From NCBI GenBank assembly GCA_965222725.1, contig OZ244969.1:1302001-1366000 (forward strand): a stretch of 64,000 bases of DNA, given 5' to 3'. The notes under the pieces are model-generated. The model had not been told where the DNA came from, ran no database searches, and worked only from the letters and a program-made list of their open reading frames with translations. This stretch comes from GCA-2748575 sp965222725 (lineage in GTDB: Bacteria > Pseudomonadota > Gammaproteobacteria > Pseudomonadales > Ketobacteraceae). Positions within the stretch are counted from its first letter, which is position 1; every line of letters begins with the position of its first letter. Positions 34,347-44,268 of the stretch are shown one piece after another. The position numbers and the translations under genes were made by a program.

Positions 34347-35279
34347 TTACTGTTCCGTTGAACAGATTTCCTTAATGGTGTTTCGGATATCAATAATTGC
34401 GCTGTCATTGGCCGAGCCGGCGCGCCAGAACTGATAAAGTGCAAACCGGGGCATATCGAAACCTTCAGGTGTGAAAGTGTGAAACAGCTTGCGGTTGATC
34501 GTCCTGGTTTTCATAACCCGGCTGGGTACGATACCGATTTTATCATTCGTGTATACCGCTTCCGGAACCAGCGAAAACGAGTGAAGGTTGCTTTCTATGG
34601 CAGCCTGATCATGAAGTCTGGTTTTTACATAGCCATCAACTGCGGATACGCCAGAGGAAAGAATAGGCAGCTTGGTCAGTATTTCTATCGGGTTTGCACA
34701 GAAGTTCATCTCATAGGTCCGCTTGCTGCAAATGAACACCCACTGGTCCTGATAAATTTCCTCATAAGGGTACGCGTTGAACACATCGGAATCGTGGTGT
34801 ATCAACAAGTCGTAATGGCCATCCTCAAAGCGGGAAATGATCCCGGTATAAATCTGTTTGTCGCTGGTACTGGGAATGGTCTCAAAAACAACTGAGCGAT
34901 CTGAGGTGGAACGCACATGGTTGGTAAGCCGATTCGAAAACACCAGGTTGAACAAGTCAGATGCAGCCAGTTTCGTGGTCAATGAACGGTTAACGTCGTC
35001 TGACCTGGCCGTATGGTAAAAAATCTCAGCATGTTCAAGTATGTCAGACACCGGCTGATAAATGCGGTGAGAAACAGATGTAGGTTGGAATGCGTTGTTC
35101 TTTTTGACAAACAGCTTCTGATTGCCAATCCGCTTTTCAAGATTTTTCAGCATGTTGTAAGCTGTAGTCTGGTCTATTCCCAACCGGAGCGATGCTCGGG
35201 TCAGACAGGACTCATCATATACTGCTTTAAAAAGAAACAGCCAGCGCAGCTTAACGTTCTGAAGGTCATTGTCTACCAT
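34347..35279 (-). CDS. LysR-family transcriptional regulator
   Basis: Protein of 310 residues. N-terminal winged HTH: LRWLFLFKAVYDESCLTRASLRLGIDQTTAYNMLKNLEKRIG, followed by a substrate-binding-like domain with HYDLLIHHDSD and YQDQWVFICSKRTYE. It starts 25 bases after the response regulator gene, on the same strand, so is probably co-transcribed. Its effector might be the cluster product. Confidence 0.82.
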   Translation of the reverse strand: MVDNDLQNVKLRWLFLFKAVYDESCLTRASLRLGIDQTTAYNMLKNLEKRIGNQKLFVKKNNAFQPTSVSHRIYQPVSDILEHAEIFYHTARSDDVNRSLTTKLAASDLFNLVFSNRLTNHVRSTSDRSVVFETIPSTSDKQIYTGIISRFEDGHYDLLIHHDSDVFNAYPYEEIYQDQWVFICSKRTYEMNFCANPIEILTKLPILSSGVSAVDGYVKTRLHDQAAIESNLHSFSLVPEAVYTNDKIGIVPSRVMKTRTINRKLFHTFTPEGFDMPRFALYQFWRAGSANDSAIIDIRNTIKEICSTEQ

Positions 35280-35304
35280 GGTAGTGATTCCATCCCTGGT
35301 GGCC

Positions 35305-36156
35305 TCAGTTAAAACGCTTCAGGTACATGGCATGTCTGAGGTGCCAGTTCAACCTCGATGCCAGAGCCTTTGTGTAGGGTTTTCTTATAAAATCAACGGC
35401 ACCTGTATCAATACATCTGGCAATTCTGTCGCCATTCCACTCCGAAGAAGTAAATACGATCGGGGTATTCCTGTATTGCTCCTGGTTGCATAGCCAGTAA
35501 TAGAGTTCATAGCCGCTGTCGTCCTCGTCGATAAATATATCGATACAGATAATATCTGGCGTTGGTTTATCGGGATTCGACAGGAAATTGATCGCTTTTT
35601 CAGTATCTTTCCGATAGCTGACTCTGAAATGCTTTGCAAGGAGGTGGTTCAGCTGCTGCAGCTCCTCGTCTTCATCTTCCAGAACAAATAGTACGGGTTC
35701 TGCACAGGGAAGCGGTGTTTGATAAATGGGTTGCCAGGGGGCATTGGGGGAGATTGCAGGTTTATCGCCATGGAATGAAAGCACTTGCTTCAACTTGGCA
35801 AAGGCGATTTGTCGGAAGAATGGCACCCTTATCACATCCCAGGCACCAGCAGAATCGAGGAGGGTTGTCTCAATTTCAACAAACTGTGCTTGATTTGAGG
35901 ACATTGCGATAATGGGTACATGCGCTAACTCTGGTTTGGAAGAAAGTGAGCGAATCAGCTGACAGCCATGATCGCCATATTCATCAGAATTAATGAATAT
36001 GGCTGTTGGAGCACATGCATTGACCTTGTTTTGAACGGATTTCGTATCCAGCTTATCAGGAAGCTCGATTAAAAATTCAGGCTCAAACGTTGCCTTTAGC
36101 GCTTGCGTGTTTGGCGTGCTGGAATCGACGACCAGAATATGACTGGATTCGCTCAT
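35305..36156 (-). CDS. Double-receiver response regulator without output domain
   Basis: Protein of 283 residues with two REC-like domains. The first (1-135) begins HILVVDSST but its phosphorylation region reads FINSDEYGDHG and looks degenerate. The second (about 150-283) has LFVLEDEDEE, the likely acceptor in IDIFIDEDDSGYEL, the switch TSS and RKPY. No DNA-binding or enzyme domain follows. Its start overlaps the kinase stop (ATGA, four bases), so the two are translationally coupled and it is the natural partner of the kinase. Confidence 0.82.
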   Translation of the reverse strand: MSESSHILVVDSSTPNTQALKATFEPEFLIELPDKLDTKSVQNKVNACAPTAIFINSDEYGDHGCQLIRSLSSKPELAHVPIIAMSSNQAQFVEIETTLLDSAGAWDVIRVPFFRQIAFAKLKQVLSFHGDKPAISPNAPWQPIYQTPLPCAEPVLFVLEDEDEELQQLNHLLAKHFRVSYRKDTEKAINFLSNPDKPTPDIICIDIFIDEDDSGYELYYWLCNQEQYRNTPIVFTSSEWNGDRIARCIDTGAVDFIRKPYTKALASRLNWHLRHAMYLKRFN

Positions 36157-39100
36157 CTGAGTTGACCCTCCGCTGCCTGAAAGGCTTTGTGAGCCGTTTC
36201 GGCGTTGCAGAGAAGCTCATGGGCGGTATCCAGGTCGCCAGAGCTGATTTGATCTGAGAGTTCTTTGGCAATATCAGGAGCAACAGGCATAAGGTAATAT
36301 TTTATATCCTCCTTGTAATCAATCGCCGATGGTGAGTCAGCGGCCAGCACCTGTAGCAAAGATGTAAAGAAATCATCGAGGCTGTGTGTTTTGAGGGCGA
36401 CACCCGTATCGCAACCGAGCTTTTCCATATGGTTTAATTGCGCGGAAATATCTGATTTGACGAAATCAGTCTCATTTATCAGGTCTGCCAACACTGTTTC
36501 ATCGGCGGGCCCGGAGGATTTCTCAATAGACAGGCAGATATCAGCAAGCCTGAACGCTCCCAGGCGATTTGCGCTGTTCTTCAGCTTGTGGGCCAATGCA
36601 GCCGCTGCTTTCAAATCGTGTTTTTCTGTACTGTCGATAATTCTCTCCGCCAGTTGATAGCGTTCTGAAAGAAAGTTCTTAAGATGAGCAAGTACGCTTT
36701 GGTTGGATGTGCCCTGTAAAAACAAGCTTTGCTCCAGATTCAAATGACATAAATCCGGGCAAATGGGTAAATCAGTCATTCTCTGTTTTGCTTTCAGGTC
36801 TGACGCTACGGCCTCTTTAGTATTTATACCAAGCAATTCACAGACTTTAGTCACCAGCTGGGTAATTGAATAAGGCTTGGCGAGATATCCGCTCATGCCA
36901 GATGCAAGGCACTTCTCTTCAATCCCCTGCATTCTGTGTCCGCTCAGGGCCAATACCCCGGGCATGGATTGGCCGTGAGTTCGCTGAAGTTCCTCAGCAA
37001 ATCGATAGCCGTCAATACCTGGCATTTCGATATCCGTCAGCACCAGGTCTGTATGGTTTTTTGCCAGATACTTAAGTGCAGCCAACGGACTTTCGAATGA
37101 GGTGATACTGGCTCCAAAGCCCTTAAGCAAATCCACCAGACCGGCACGATCTTCAGAATCATCATCAATTACCACTATTGCGGAGCCCTGTAATAGTTGC
37201 GAATATGAGTCTGTTTGATACAGTTCTTCGAAATCCAGCCGTACCGGGTTGAATTGATTGATGTCGGCCTTTGTCAGGGGAACAGTGAACACGAAAGTCG
37301 TGATAGGCTTGTCCTGATCCAGGTAGAGGTGTCCTTTCATCAGTTCGATAAGCTGCTTCGATATTGCCAGCCCCAATCCATAGCCGCCATGCTTGCGGGT
37401 GGTTGATGAATCTGCCTGCGTATATTCGGTGAATATTTTATTCATGTAGGAGGCAGGTATTGGATCACCGGTATTGGAGATTCGAAATTCCAGCGTTTCT
37501 GTGGCCTCGCTTCCCTCGATAACTCTGACATCACAGGCTACATAACCCGAGTCAGTAAATTTGATGGCATTGCCCAGCAAGTTGTTAAGAACCTGAGAAA
37601 GACGGAAGGGGTCTCCATGGTAGTGATCGTGAATGTCGGTCAGAATGGGAAATCTGAGGTGCAGTGTTTTTTCTTCCGCTTTCAGAGAAACGGCTTGAAA
37701 TGCAAGCGAGATGATTTCCTTTAGGCTGAAATCCTCGTTTTTAAGGGAGAGTTTTCCTTCCTTGATCTTCTCATAATCAATAGTGTCCTGAGACAAACGA
37801 ATGGCTTGTTGCACAGAGTCCAGGGCGCGCCGGTAGTAAGCGTTATCGTCGGGAATATTAAAGGTTCTGCGCAGTAATTGAAGAGAAACATTGAACGTGT
37901 TCAGCGGTGTATTGATCTCATGGCATGTTTTAGCCATATGACGCTGATAGGCGCTTCGGTCGCTGTCAGAGCGAATCTTGCTCTGATACATGCTGGTAAT
38001 TTCCAGGGAGCTGACCGCCTGTGAGGCGACAAGTTTTGCCAGGTTCACATGGTGCTGATCAAAGGCTTCCCGTTGCTCGCTTTCAAAATACAGTGCGCCC
38101 ACTGCCTGGTTGCTGCTGTCCACCAGCGGCAGGCAGCAAATAGAGCCGATTTCAGAACTGCTCAGATTCTGAAAGGAAAGATCGTCAGAATTCAATGTAT
38201 CACTGATGATAACGCTGTTCTGGGATTTCAGCACCTGGTCTATTACTTCAGGTACGCATTGACTGAATTCGGTATAGAGGTTCTCCCACCTGGATAGTTT
38301 CCCTCCCGGAAATACAAATTGCGATCGTACTCGAAATGCACCGTTTGGCTGCTTGAGGATAAGGAGGCCGTTGTGGGCGCTGATCAGCCGTGTAGTTTCT
38401 TCAATAATTGCGTTTTCCAAACGTATGATGTTGAGCTGCTCCATGGTGAAGCGGCGAAATATCGGTAAGATAGACTGGATGTACTGGTTGCTGATATCCA
38501 GCGATATCGAGGTTCCATGGATATCATACTGTTCGCATAAGCGTCGGTGCTTTTCTTTGTAGCCCGCTTCCGCGTAGTTCTGCGCTGCAATCTCTGCATG
38601 ATGTTTTATCTTATCCAGCTCTGCACCAGTCGCCTTGAAGAATCCTGCCATACGTTCATTGATTAGCGCCGCATCATGAAATTTGGCCTCCGAAATGGCG
38701 ACGGTGTTTGCGCGCTTATAATACCTGGTTGCCAGTTCATCCAGTCCCGGCACCAGGGAGAGAAGCTCGGCAATATGCAGATCATAGAGATGGGCATAGT
38801 TGTAAGAACAGTGCTTGGCGTAGTGTCGTAACCGCAATGTGTTTGGTAGCAGCGAAGCAACTCCTGTTAGCCGCTTCAGAGTGGAGCTTCTTCTTAGCGT
38901 GGATGTCTTGGAGAGGGTATGAAACAGATGAAACATGGTAACAAAGGGTAAGCCGTAAGCTCCTTTGATAATGCGTTTCCCCAATCGATAAGCTTTCAGG
39001 GCCTGTTCGTGCTCGCCATAGATGACCGCCATAAAAGCTTTTGTGTAGTAATAGGTAAAACTGACTGTTTTGTCTCGGCCCCTGCGATGAAATTCCAGGT

Positions 39101-41492
39101 GGTCTCTTTCGTTATACTTGTCACCCACAAGCTGGGTTGGATTCCTGTTTGGGTAACACAGGTTGCGAATACCCTGCCATATTATTTTGTGTATATGGAC
39201 CTGTGCGTTTTGGTTGAACTCCTGTAGTTGTGGAAAAGCAAGTTCCATTTTCCTGTCCAGCGAAGCCAGTTCGTGCCCACGAATGGTTGCTGTAGCAAAA
39301 TAGGCAACGTTGGTGAAGGCTGCTGTTTCGTATTCTTTTGCTAGTACACACTGGGTAAAGGTTTCTCCCAGGGCGTCTTCACAAACCTTGAGAGGTTCCT
39401 GCCATGGGCGGATCATTCCGTTGAAATAGAATCCGATTACCGCTTCTGCGGGCTTCCGGTTGGCGAAGCGGCTTGCGAGCGACAAGCCGATCCGGTGAAA
39501 GTAGCTGGATAATACCGGAGATTTAATACCAATCTGGAGAATGAGCCCCAGCATGACGACAGCTTGTGCTGATTCGACCGTAACGCCCTTTTTCAGGGAA
39601 TACAGCAGGCTTTTTAATGATAGCAGGGGCATAAGATCAGGTTCAGCCATATAGGAGGATGCACCAATCTGCTGATTTAATCTCATGATGGCCTGAACTC
39701 TGGCGTTCTTCGATATGGGAGCCTCAGTGAGGCGTTTTTCAGGTTTGGTTCCCAGGCGAAGAAATATCAGAATGGCGATAAAAAGGGTTCTCAGAATGTA
39801 AAGATCGGACGGCAGATGATACCCGAGAACCGCCAGTTGCTTTCTGCCCAGTTCGATAGCGTTGGCATGCCTGTCCTGGGCCTTATAGGAGTCAATTATG
39901 ATCTCGATGATTGGCGTTTTATCTGCCGATCTTAAATATCTCTGGCATGCAGCCAGCCCGTGCTTTTCTACCAGGTCATGTTTTTGCAGTTCTTGCAATA
40001 CTAAAAGGTAGGTGCGGATGACAAATAAAGCAGAACTGTAATCCCTGCGCCATATATTATCGTCAAGAATCATGAATGCCATTTCAAAATAACGGCTGGA
40101 TCTTTCATAGTTGGCGCGTACCTTGGCTGCGTAGCCGGCCGTCATAAACACACGCGTACTGGTTATCCGGTCGATGAACCCCTGGTCATAATTGACAGCA
40201 AACTGATCAGCCAGTTTATACAGCAGTGACGTGTTGATATTCTGGTATGAGGCAAAAAGAATGTCGACGATAGTGTGATGTGTTTTTCTGCGTAATTCCG
40301 GGTCTGTGTTATAGAGCAGGATCTCTGCCACTTTCGGATTGGATAAGGCAAAGGTTGTTAGTTCCTGCGAACGATCCCGCTTCAGGATCTCCAGCTCAAG
40401 AAAATAGTTAAGGTGTTCCTGGTAGTTCTCAATATCAAGAGCGTCAAAAAGTTTCGCCAGTGATGCTTCGTCAATAGAAAATCCGATGCTGGCAATGGTG
40501 CACAGCATCATGAGCTGCGTATCGGTCAGTACAGGGAATAGTTCCAGAAAAGCATCCAGATCTGAGCTGTAGCTTTTTTCATTCCTTATGGATGAAATAT
40601 CCCATTTCCAGATATGGTCAGAATCCGATTGATAAACCAGCCCTTTTTTAATCAGTAGATCCAGGTATTGTTTGATATGGTTGGGGGCGCCGCTGGTTTT
40701 TTCCAGTAAAACTTCCGCCAGTTCCAACGTGCTGGAAGCGGCCGGAGCCAGAAACTCTTCCAATAATCTGCTTATCAGATCAAGACCCATCGAATCGAGG
40801 TCTATCCGGTTAATGCTGGAAGGGGTGTCTGATGTGGATAGTAGTGCTCTTTGCAGCAAGCTGACGTGGCTGCCCGGACCCAGCGACTCCTCACAAAAAG
40901 AGATGACAATAAGGATGTTGGTGTACTTTTGACCCTCGTGGGCACGCTCTACAAGCGAGGCAAGCTTCTGAGTTAATTTTTCACCAGATTTGATATGAAT
41001 CATCAATGGTGCTGATGATGAAGCCAGATTATCTGCTATTGACAGCAGCTCGTGAAAAAGCTCCAGCTCATCAAGTTCGTGATCCGGTTCTTCATTGCAG
41101 CCAAGTAACGTGGCGAAGTAGGGCTTCAGCGAACGCAGATTCTTGAAATTCAGGTTAAAGGCAGAGAGTCGTTGCAGGATCAGTTGCTGGTTTTCGCTTT
41201 GGCAGGATAAAAAAAGGTTTTCCAGCATGCTGGCAAAACGCTTTATTTGCGAGGTTTCTTCGTCGTTATACCGGGACGAGGCAAGATCCAGCTCGCTGTA
41301 GCGTACCGCCGGATTGTCGCGTAAGAAGGTGTTGATGAGCTCCGATTTGCCAATACCTTGACGGCCATTCAGAAAAATCAGCTCTAGCCCACCATTTTCT
41401 GCGCGAGTGAGGGCCTCACCGAGTAAATGTAACTCATGAATTCTGAAACGGATTTGTTGTTTTAATAGGTTCAGTTCAGTATGAGCATTCAT
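36153..41492 (-). CDS. AAA/STAND-GAF hybrid histidine kinase with REC and HPt
   Basis: Very large cytoplasmic signalling protein, 1,779 residues. An N-terminal AAA/STAND-type ATPase has Walker A GRQGIGKS (43-50). A long helical repeat region (about 400-1000) looks TPR-like. A GAF-like domain follows (about 1020-1160; LISAHNGLLILKQPNG, GSICCLPLVDSSNQAVGALYFES). Then HisKA with HEINTPLNTF (H1191), HATPase_c with LNNLLGNAIKFTDSG and GGYGLGLAISK, REC with D1487 (LTDIEMPGIDGY), and HPt with H1635 (AHKLKNSANRLGA). It lacks the Ser/Thr kinase domain seen in many similar giant kinases and has no membrane helix. The layout predicts an intramolecular phosphorelay to the coupled response regulator. Confidence 0.88.
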   Translation of the reverse strand: MNAHTELNLLKQQIRFRIHELHLLGEALTRAENGGLELIFLNGRQGIGKSELINTFLRDNPAVRYSELDLASSRYNDEETSQIKRFASMLENLFLSCQSENQQLILQRLSAFNLNFKNLRSLKPYFATLLGCNEEPDHELDELELFHELLSIADNLASSSAPLMIHIKSGEKLTQKLASLVERAHEGQKYTNILIVISFCEESLGPGSHVSLLQRALLSTSDTPSSINRIDLDSMGLDLISRLLEEFLAPAASSTLELAEVLLEKTSGAPNHIKQYLDLLIKKGLVYQSDSDHIWKWDISSIRNEKSYSSDLDAFLELFPVLTDTQLMMLCTIASIGFSIDEASLAKLFDALDIENYQEHLNYFLELEILKRDRSQELTTFALSNPKVAEILLYNTDPELRRKTHHTIVDILFASYQNINTSLLYKLADQFAVNYDQGFIDRITSTRVFMTAGYAAKVRANYERSSRYFEMAFMILDDNIWRRDYSSALFVIRTYLLVLQELQKHDLVEKHGLAACQRYLRSADKTPIIEIIIDSYKAQDRHANAIELGRKQLAVLGYHLPSDLYILRTLFIAILIFLRLGTKPEKRLTEAPISKNARVQAIMRLNQQIGASSYMAEPDLMPLLSLKSLLYSLKKGVTVESAQAVVMLGLILQIGIKSPVLSSYFHRIGLSLASRFANRKPAEAVIGFYFNGMIRPWQEPLKVCEDALGETFTQCVLAKEYETAAFTNVAYFATATIRGHELASLDRKMELAFPQLQEFNQNAQVHIHKIIWQGIRNLCYPNRNPTQLVGDKYNERDHLEFHRRGRDKTVSFTYYYTKAFMAVIYGEHEQALKAYRLGKRIIKGAYGLPFVTMFHLFHTLSKTSTLRRSSTLKRLTGVASLLPNTLRLRHYAKHCSYNYAHLYDLHIAELLSLVPGLDELATRYYKRANTVAISEAKFHDAALINERMAGFFKATGAELDKIKHHAEIAAQNYAEAGYKEKHRRLCEQYDIHGTSISLDISNQYIQSILPIFRRFTMEQLNIIRLENAIIEETTRLISAHNGLLILKQPNGAFRVRSQFVFPGGKLSRWENLYTEFSQCVPEVIDQVLKSQNSVIISDTLNSDDLSFQNLSSSEIGSICCLPLVDSSNQAVGALYFESEQREAFDQHHVNLAKLVASQAVSSLEITSMYQSKIRSDSDRSAYQRHMAKTCHEINTPLNTFNVSLQLLRRTFNIPDDNAYYRRALDSVQQAIRLSQDTIDYEKIKEGKLSLKNEDFSLKEIISLAFQAVSLKAEEKTLHLRFPILTDIHDHYHGDPFRLSQVLNNLLGNAIKFTDSGYVACDVRVIEGSEATETLEFRISNTGDPIPASYMNKIFTEYTQADSSTTRKHGGYGLGLAISKQLIELMKGHLYLDQDKPITTFVFTVPLTKADINQFNPVRLDFEELYQTDSYSQLLQGSAIVVIDDDSEDRAGLVDLLKGFGASITSFESPLAALKYLAKNHTDLVLTDIEMPGIDGYRFAEELQRTHGQSMPGVLALSGHRMQGIEEKCLASGMSGYLAKPYSITQLVTKVCELLGINTKEAVASDLKAKQRMTDLPICPDLCHLNLEQSLFLQGTSNQSVLAHLKNFLSERYQLAERIIDSTEKHDLKAAAALAHKLKNSANRLGAFRLADICLSIEKSSGPADETVLADLINETDFVKSDISAQLNHMEKLGCDTGVALKTHSLDDFFTSLLQVLAADSPSAIDYKEDIKYYLMPVAPDIAKELSDQISSGDLDTAHELLCNAETAHKAFQAAEGQLR

Positions 41493-41531
41493 AATCAGAT
41501 CACATCCTTATGTTTCCATAGGGACCAGATC

Positions 41532-42311
41532 CTAGCAGTCGTTTAAATGTGCTAATTGCATGGCATAGAGAGCCGCTGTGATTTTGGCGGTCTTAACCAT
41601 TTTTTCGGCAATCTCCTCGGTAATAAATGGAAGATTGATCAGCATCAGAAATCTGTTGATATGTTCCTGGTCTGCCTGTGCATGGTGACGCAGAAAACCA
41701 AGCCCTTTACCCTGTAAATCCAGCGTGCTGTCGATTCTGTCGGCCCATTCCCCTGCTTTCATCTTGCCCATGCCTTCTATGATGAACAAGGCTCCCAGCA
41801 TGTGGATGGGATTGGGCTTTGAGGATTCAGAAAACATAAAGGCGGATAGGGCAGCCGACCCAATATTCTGTGGCTGGTTGATAATGTCTTCGCGGCTACC
41901 GCCCAATGCGACATAGTCATTTTCCAGCATTTGATAGTCCATGTTTTCGTCATAGAGACTCTGGACAATGCGCTGGCGGAGAAGCACGAAATTTGGGTTC
42001 TCAGCGATGTTCAGATAAGAAAGCGCTCTGCTGATCCAGTTCGCACCATCAATAACCTGCTGACGCATATTGCATATCAGCGCCATATACTCTTCACGGC
42101 TGATTTTTGAATCCAGTATGTTGCGAACCACGGGCACCTGTTCCAGTGAAAGATCAAATTCCTTCCACAGGTACGCGAATTCGGTGGCAAGGAATCTGGG
42201 TATCGGCGAGGTAAATGAAATACCTGCCTGTCCCAGCGGGGATTCAGCAGCGAGCTCTTCGAGGCTGATCTCTGAGCGGTTAATGCGGTTGAGGGTATAT
42301 ATAGTCGACAT
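41532..42311 (-). CDS. Heme-oxygenase-like (HDO/TenA-fold) iron-dependent enzyme candidate
   Basis: All-helical protein of about 259 residues starting MSTIYTLNRINRSE at 42311; its ATG follows the ketoacyl synthase stop by two bases, so coupling is likely (a GTG at 42323 is an alternative). It resembles proteins annotated as iron-containing redox enzymes, with the late motif FLRHHAQADQEHINRFL supplying His/Asp/His positions and QMLENDYVALGG plus GMGKMKAGEWADRI supplying earlier polar residues. HDO relatives such as UndA cut fatty acids oxidatively. The full metal-ligand set is not certain, and the substrate is unknown. Confidence 0.65.
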   Translation of the reverse strand: MSTIYTLNRINRSEISLEELAAESPLGQAGISFTSPIPRFLATEFAYLWKEFDLSLEQVPVVRNILDSKISREEYMALICNMRQQVIDGANWISRALSYLNIAENPNFVLLRQRIVQSLYDENMDYQMLENDYVALGGSREDIINQPQNIGSAALSAFMFSESSKPNPIHMLGALFIIEGMGKMKAGEWADRIDSTLDLQGKGLGFLRHHAQADQEHINRFLMLINLPFITEEIAEKMVKTAKITAALYAMQLAHLNDC

Positions 42312-42313
42312 AA

Positions 42314-43489
42314 TCACACACACGTAAATTGGGCATAACAGTAACTGAAGCGTGCGCTTTCAGGTACCATGATGAGCACGGTTTCACCTGGCAGGATTTT
42401 GCCGCTTTTAATAGCCTCATCCAGAATGATGAAAATTGCGGCGCTGCCAGTATTGCCTTTGGTGTTGAGGTTTGAAAACCATTTTTCCTTGCCAAGGTCC
42501 AGGCCTGCCTGATTGATAAAGGAAAGCAGTTCTTCGGCGAAAAAGTACGATGACATATGGGGCATGAAATGGTCTATCCGGGAAAGATCAACCAGGCCCA
42601 AGTCGATTATGCGCTGTAGTTCGCGCAAACCGATTTTTCCAATATGCTCTTTCAGAAGATCCGTGTCCTGGCGAAGGTTGATCATTCCTTTCTTCTCCGC
42701 TTCAGAAAAGCAGGATTGACCCAGCCAGGTGTCTTTAATGCCAATGGAACGGTTCTGGTTGGCACCAATATACATGCAGGGATCAACTTCATTGGCATAA
42801 GAATTTATTTCGATCCAGTCGAGCCTCAGGCTTGGACGGTCTGATGCAGGTTTGGATTCCAGAAAGAATGCCCCGGCGCCATCAGAAAGCATCCATCTCA
42901 GGAACTCCGCTGCAAAATAGTTGTAGCCATCATTATCGGTTCGAAGTGTCTGACGGTTTTCAAACTCTTCTTTGAAGAATGAGCTACGCAACGTCGCGCT
43001 GGGGCGATCAGAGGCCGCAACCAGGGCATTACGCTTTTTTCCTGTCATGATATGCAGGGCGGCGGATTCCAGGGCGGTCATACCTGCCAGGCACACACCT
43101 GTCGTCGGAATGCATTGCACGTTGCCTAACCCCCGGGAACCCAGTCTGCCGTGAAGTTGCTGGGCGAAAGAGGGTATTATCAGGTCGCCCATTGTTGTGC
43201 CGGCGGCGATACACTCAACGGAGTTTAAATCGGTATGGGCATAGTCGAGCGCTGCCAGGCAGGCATTCTCCGCCATTTCTTCGTTAAGGTGGGTAATGTT
43301 GCCATTGCTGTCCAGGGCGTAGTGCCGGGACTCGATGCCGTTGAGCGCAAGCACGCGATCCCTGACGGGCTTCAGGCGCTCACTCACTGCGCCAATGTAG
43401 CGATCAAGATCGGGGTTGCGGATGGGTTCTCCAGGCAAATAACTGCCAAATCCTGTCAGGAACACATCATTGGTGGTAACAGAAGCCAC
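42314..43489 (-). CDS. Beta-ketoacyl-ACP synthase III-like enzyme
   Basis: Thiolase-fold condensing enzyme of 391 residues. The Cys-His-Asn triad is visible: C133 in TTGVCLAGMTAL, H311 in FMPHMSSYFF and N346 in GNTGSAAIFI. Other family signs are GFGSYLPGEPIRN and SDGAGAFFLES. It diverges from housekeeping FabH in length and in loops, and sits in a cluster with a START protein, so it probably serves a specialised acyl product rather than bulk fatty acid synthesis. It begins only four bases after the START gene. Confidence 0.85.
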   Translation of the reverse strand: MASVTTNDVFLTGFGSYLPGEPIRNPDLDRYIGAVSERLKPVRDRVLALNGIESRHYALDSNGNITHLNEEMAENACLAALDYAHTDLNSVECIAAGTTMGDLIIPSFAQQLHGRLGSRGLGNVQCIPTTGVCLAGMTALESAALHIMTGKKRNALVAASDRPSATLRSSFFKEEFENRQTLRTDNDGYNYFAAEFLRWMLSDGAGAFFLESKPASDRPSLRLDWIEINSYANEVDPCMYIGANQNRSIGIKDTWLGQSCFSEAEKKGMINLRQDTDLLKEHIGKIGLRELQRIIDLGLVDLSRIDHFMPHMSSYFFAEELLSFINQAGLDLGKEKWFSNLNTKGNTGSAAIFIILDEAIKSGKILPGETVLIMVPESARFSYCYAQFTCV

Positions 43490-43493
43490 GAAA

Positions 43494-44096
43494 CTATGCT
43501 TCCTGTATAAAGCTGAAGCTGGCGTCTTTGTACTTGGTGTTAACCAGGCGGCTCGCGTTCTTTAAAGTGTAGTAGGGTGTGTCAGCCAGTAGTTGATTGG
43601 TCACGTGGCTTGCACCCCACATTTTAAGGAGACTCACACCGGGCTCTACATGGGCTTGATAGACTACTTTCACCCGGCCATCTTCTGTCGGTTCAGCAGT
43701 TACAAATCCGGTAATTCCCTGCATATGTCCCCGGCGGCTTTCTGCCAGAACGGGATGCTGCGGGATATATTCCATGCTATAGGTGACCCTGAGGGTTTCG
43801 GGGCATTGGGAAACTTTGTTGCGAACCACCAGATCGCGCTTCGGCAGAGGCGTGAAGTCAAAAGCCATATAGGCAATCCGTTCCTGATCATCAACACTTT
43901 CCAGAAGACGGACTTCCTCTGTTTTGTGCATCCAGGATGCCATATTGTCTGCATCGAGGGTTAGTGCGACCAGCGACGATAAGCGTGTATCAAAGTAGGT
44001 TTCGCCCCTGAATTCTCTGAAGGCGCTTCCGGGTACATCACGCTTGTAGGTGGAAATCCCCGCTTTGGTTGAAATATGCTTCCATTCTGATGACAT
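43494..44096 (-). CDS. START-domain lipid-binding protein
   Basis: Protein of 200 residues formed by a single START (SRPBCC) domain: WKHISTKAGISTYKRDVPGSAFREFRGE, MASWMHKTEEVRLLE, AYMAFDFTPLPKRDLVVRN, and the long C-terminal helix ASHVTNQLLADTPYYTLKNASR. No signal peptide. Such domains bind hydrophobic molecules; here it is probably a carrier or cyclase-like helper for the ketoacyl synthase product. First gene of the minus-strand cluster, divergent from the LysR gene across 172 bases. Confidence 0.8.
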   Translation of the reverse strand: MSSEWKHISTKAGISTYKRDVPGSAFREFRGETYFDTRLSSLVALTLDADNMASWMHKTEEVRLLESVDDQERIAYMAFDFTPLPKRDLVVRNKVSQCPETLRVTYSMEYIPQHPVLAESRRGHMQGITGFVTAEPTEDGRVKVVYQAHVEPGVSLLKMWGASHVTNQLLADTPYYTLKNASRLVNTKYKDASFSFIQEA

Positions 44097-44268
44097 GGTC
44101 AGTTCTCGCTTTAGTCCAGCCCGGGATGATGTCTGAGATTGCGGCCCGATGAAAGTGTCCCCGAGGCAATGGTTTCATCCCTGTTTGATTCTTATTGATT
44201 GTATTAAAATTGTACGATTGCTATATTAACAAATCATATATAAGAGGCAATATGTATCACATTATTTT

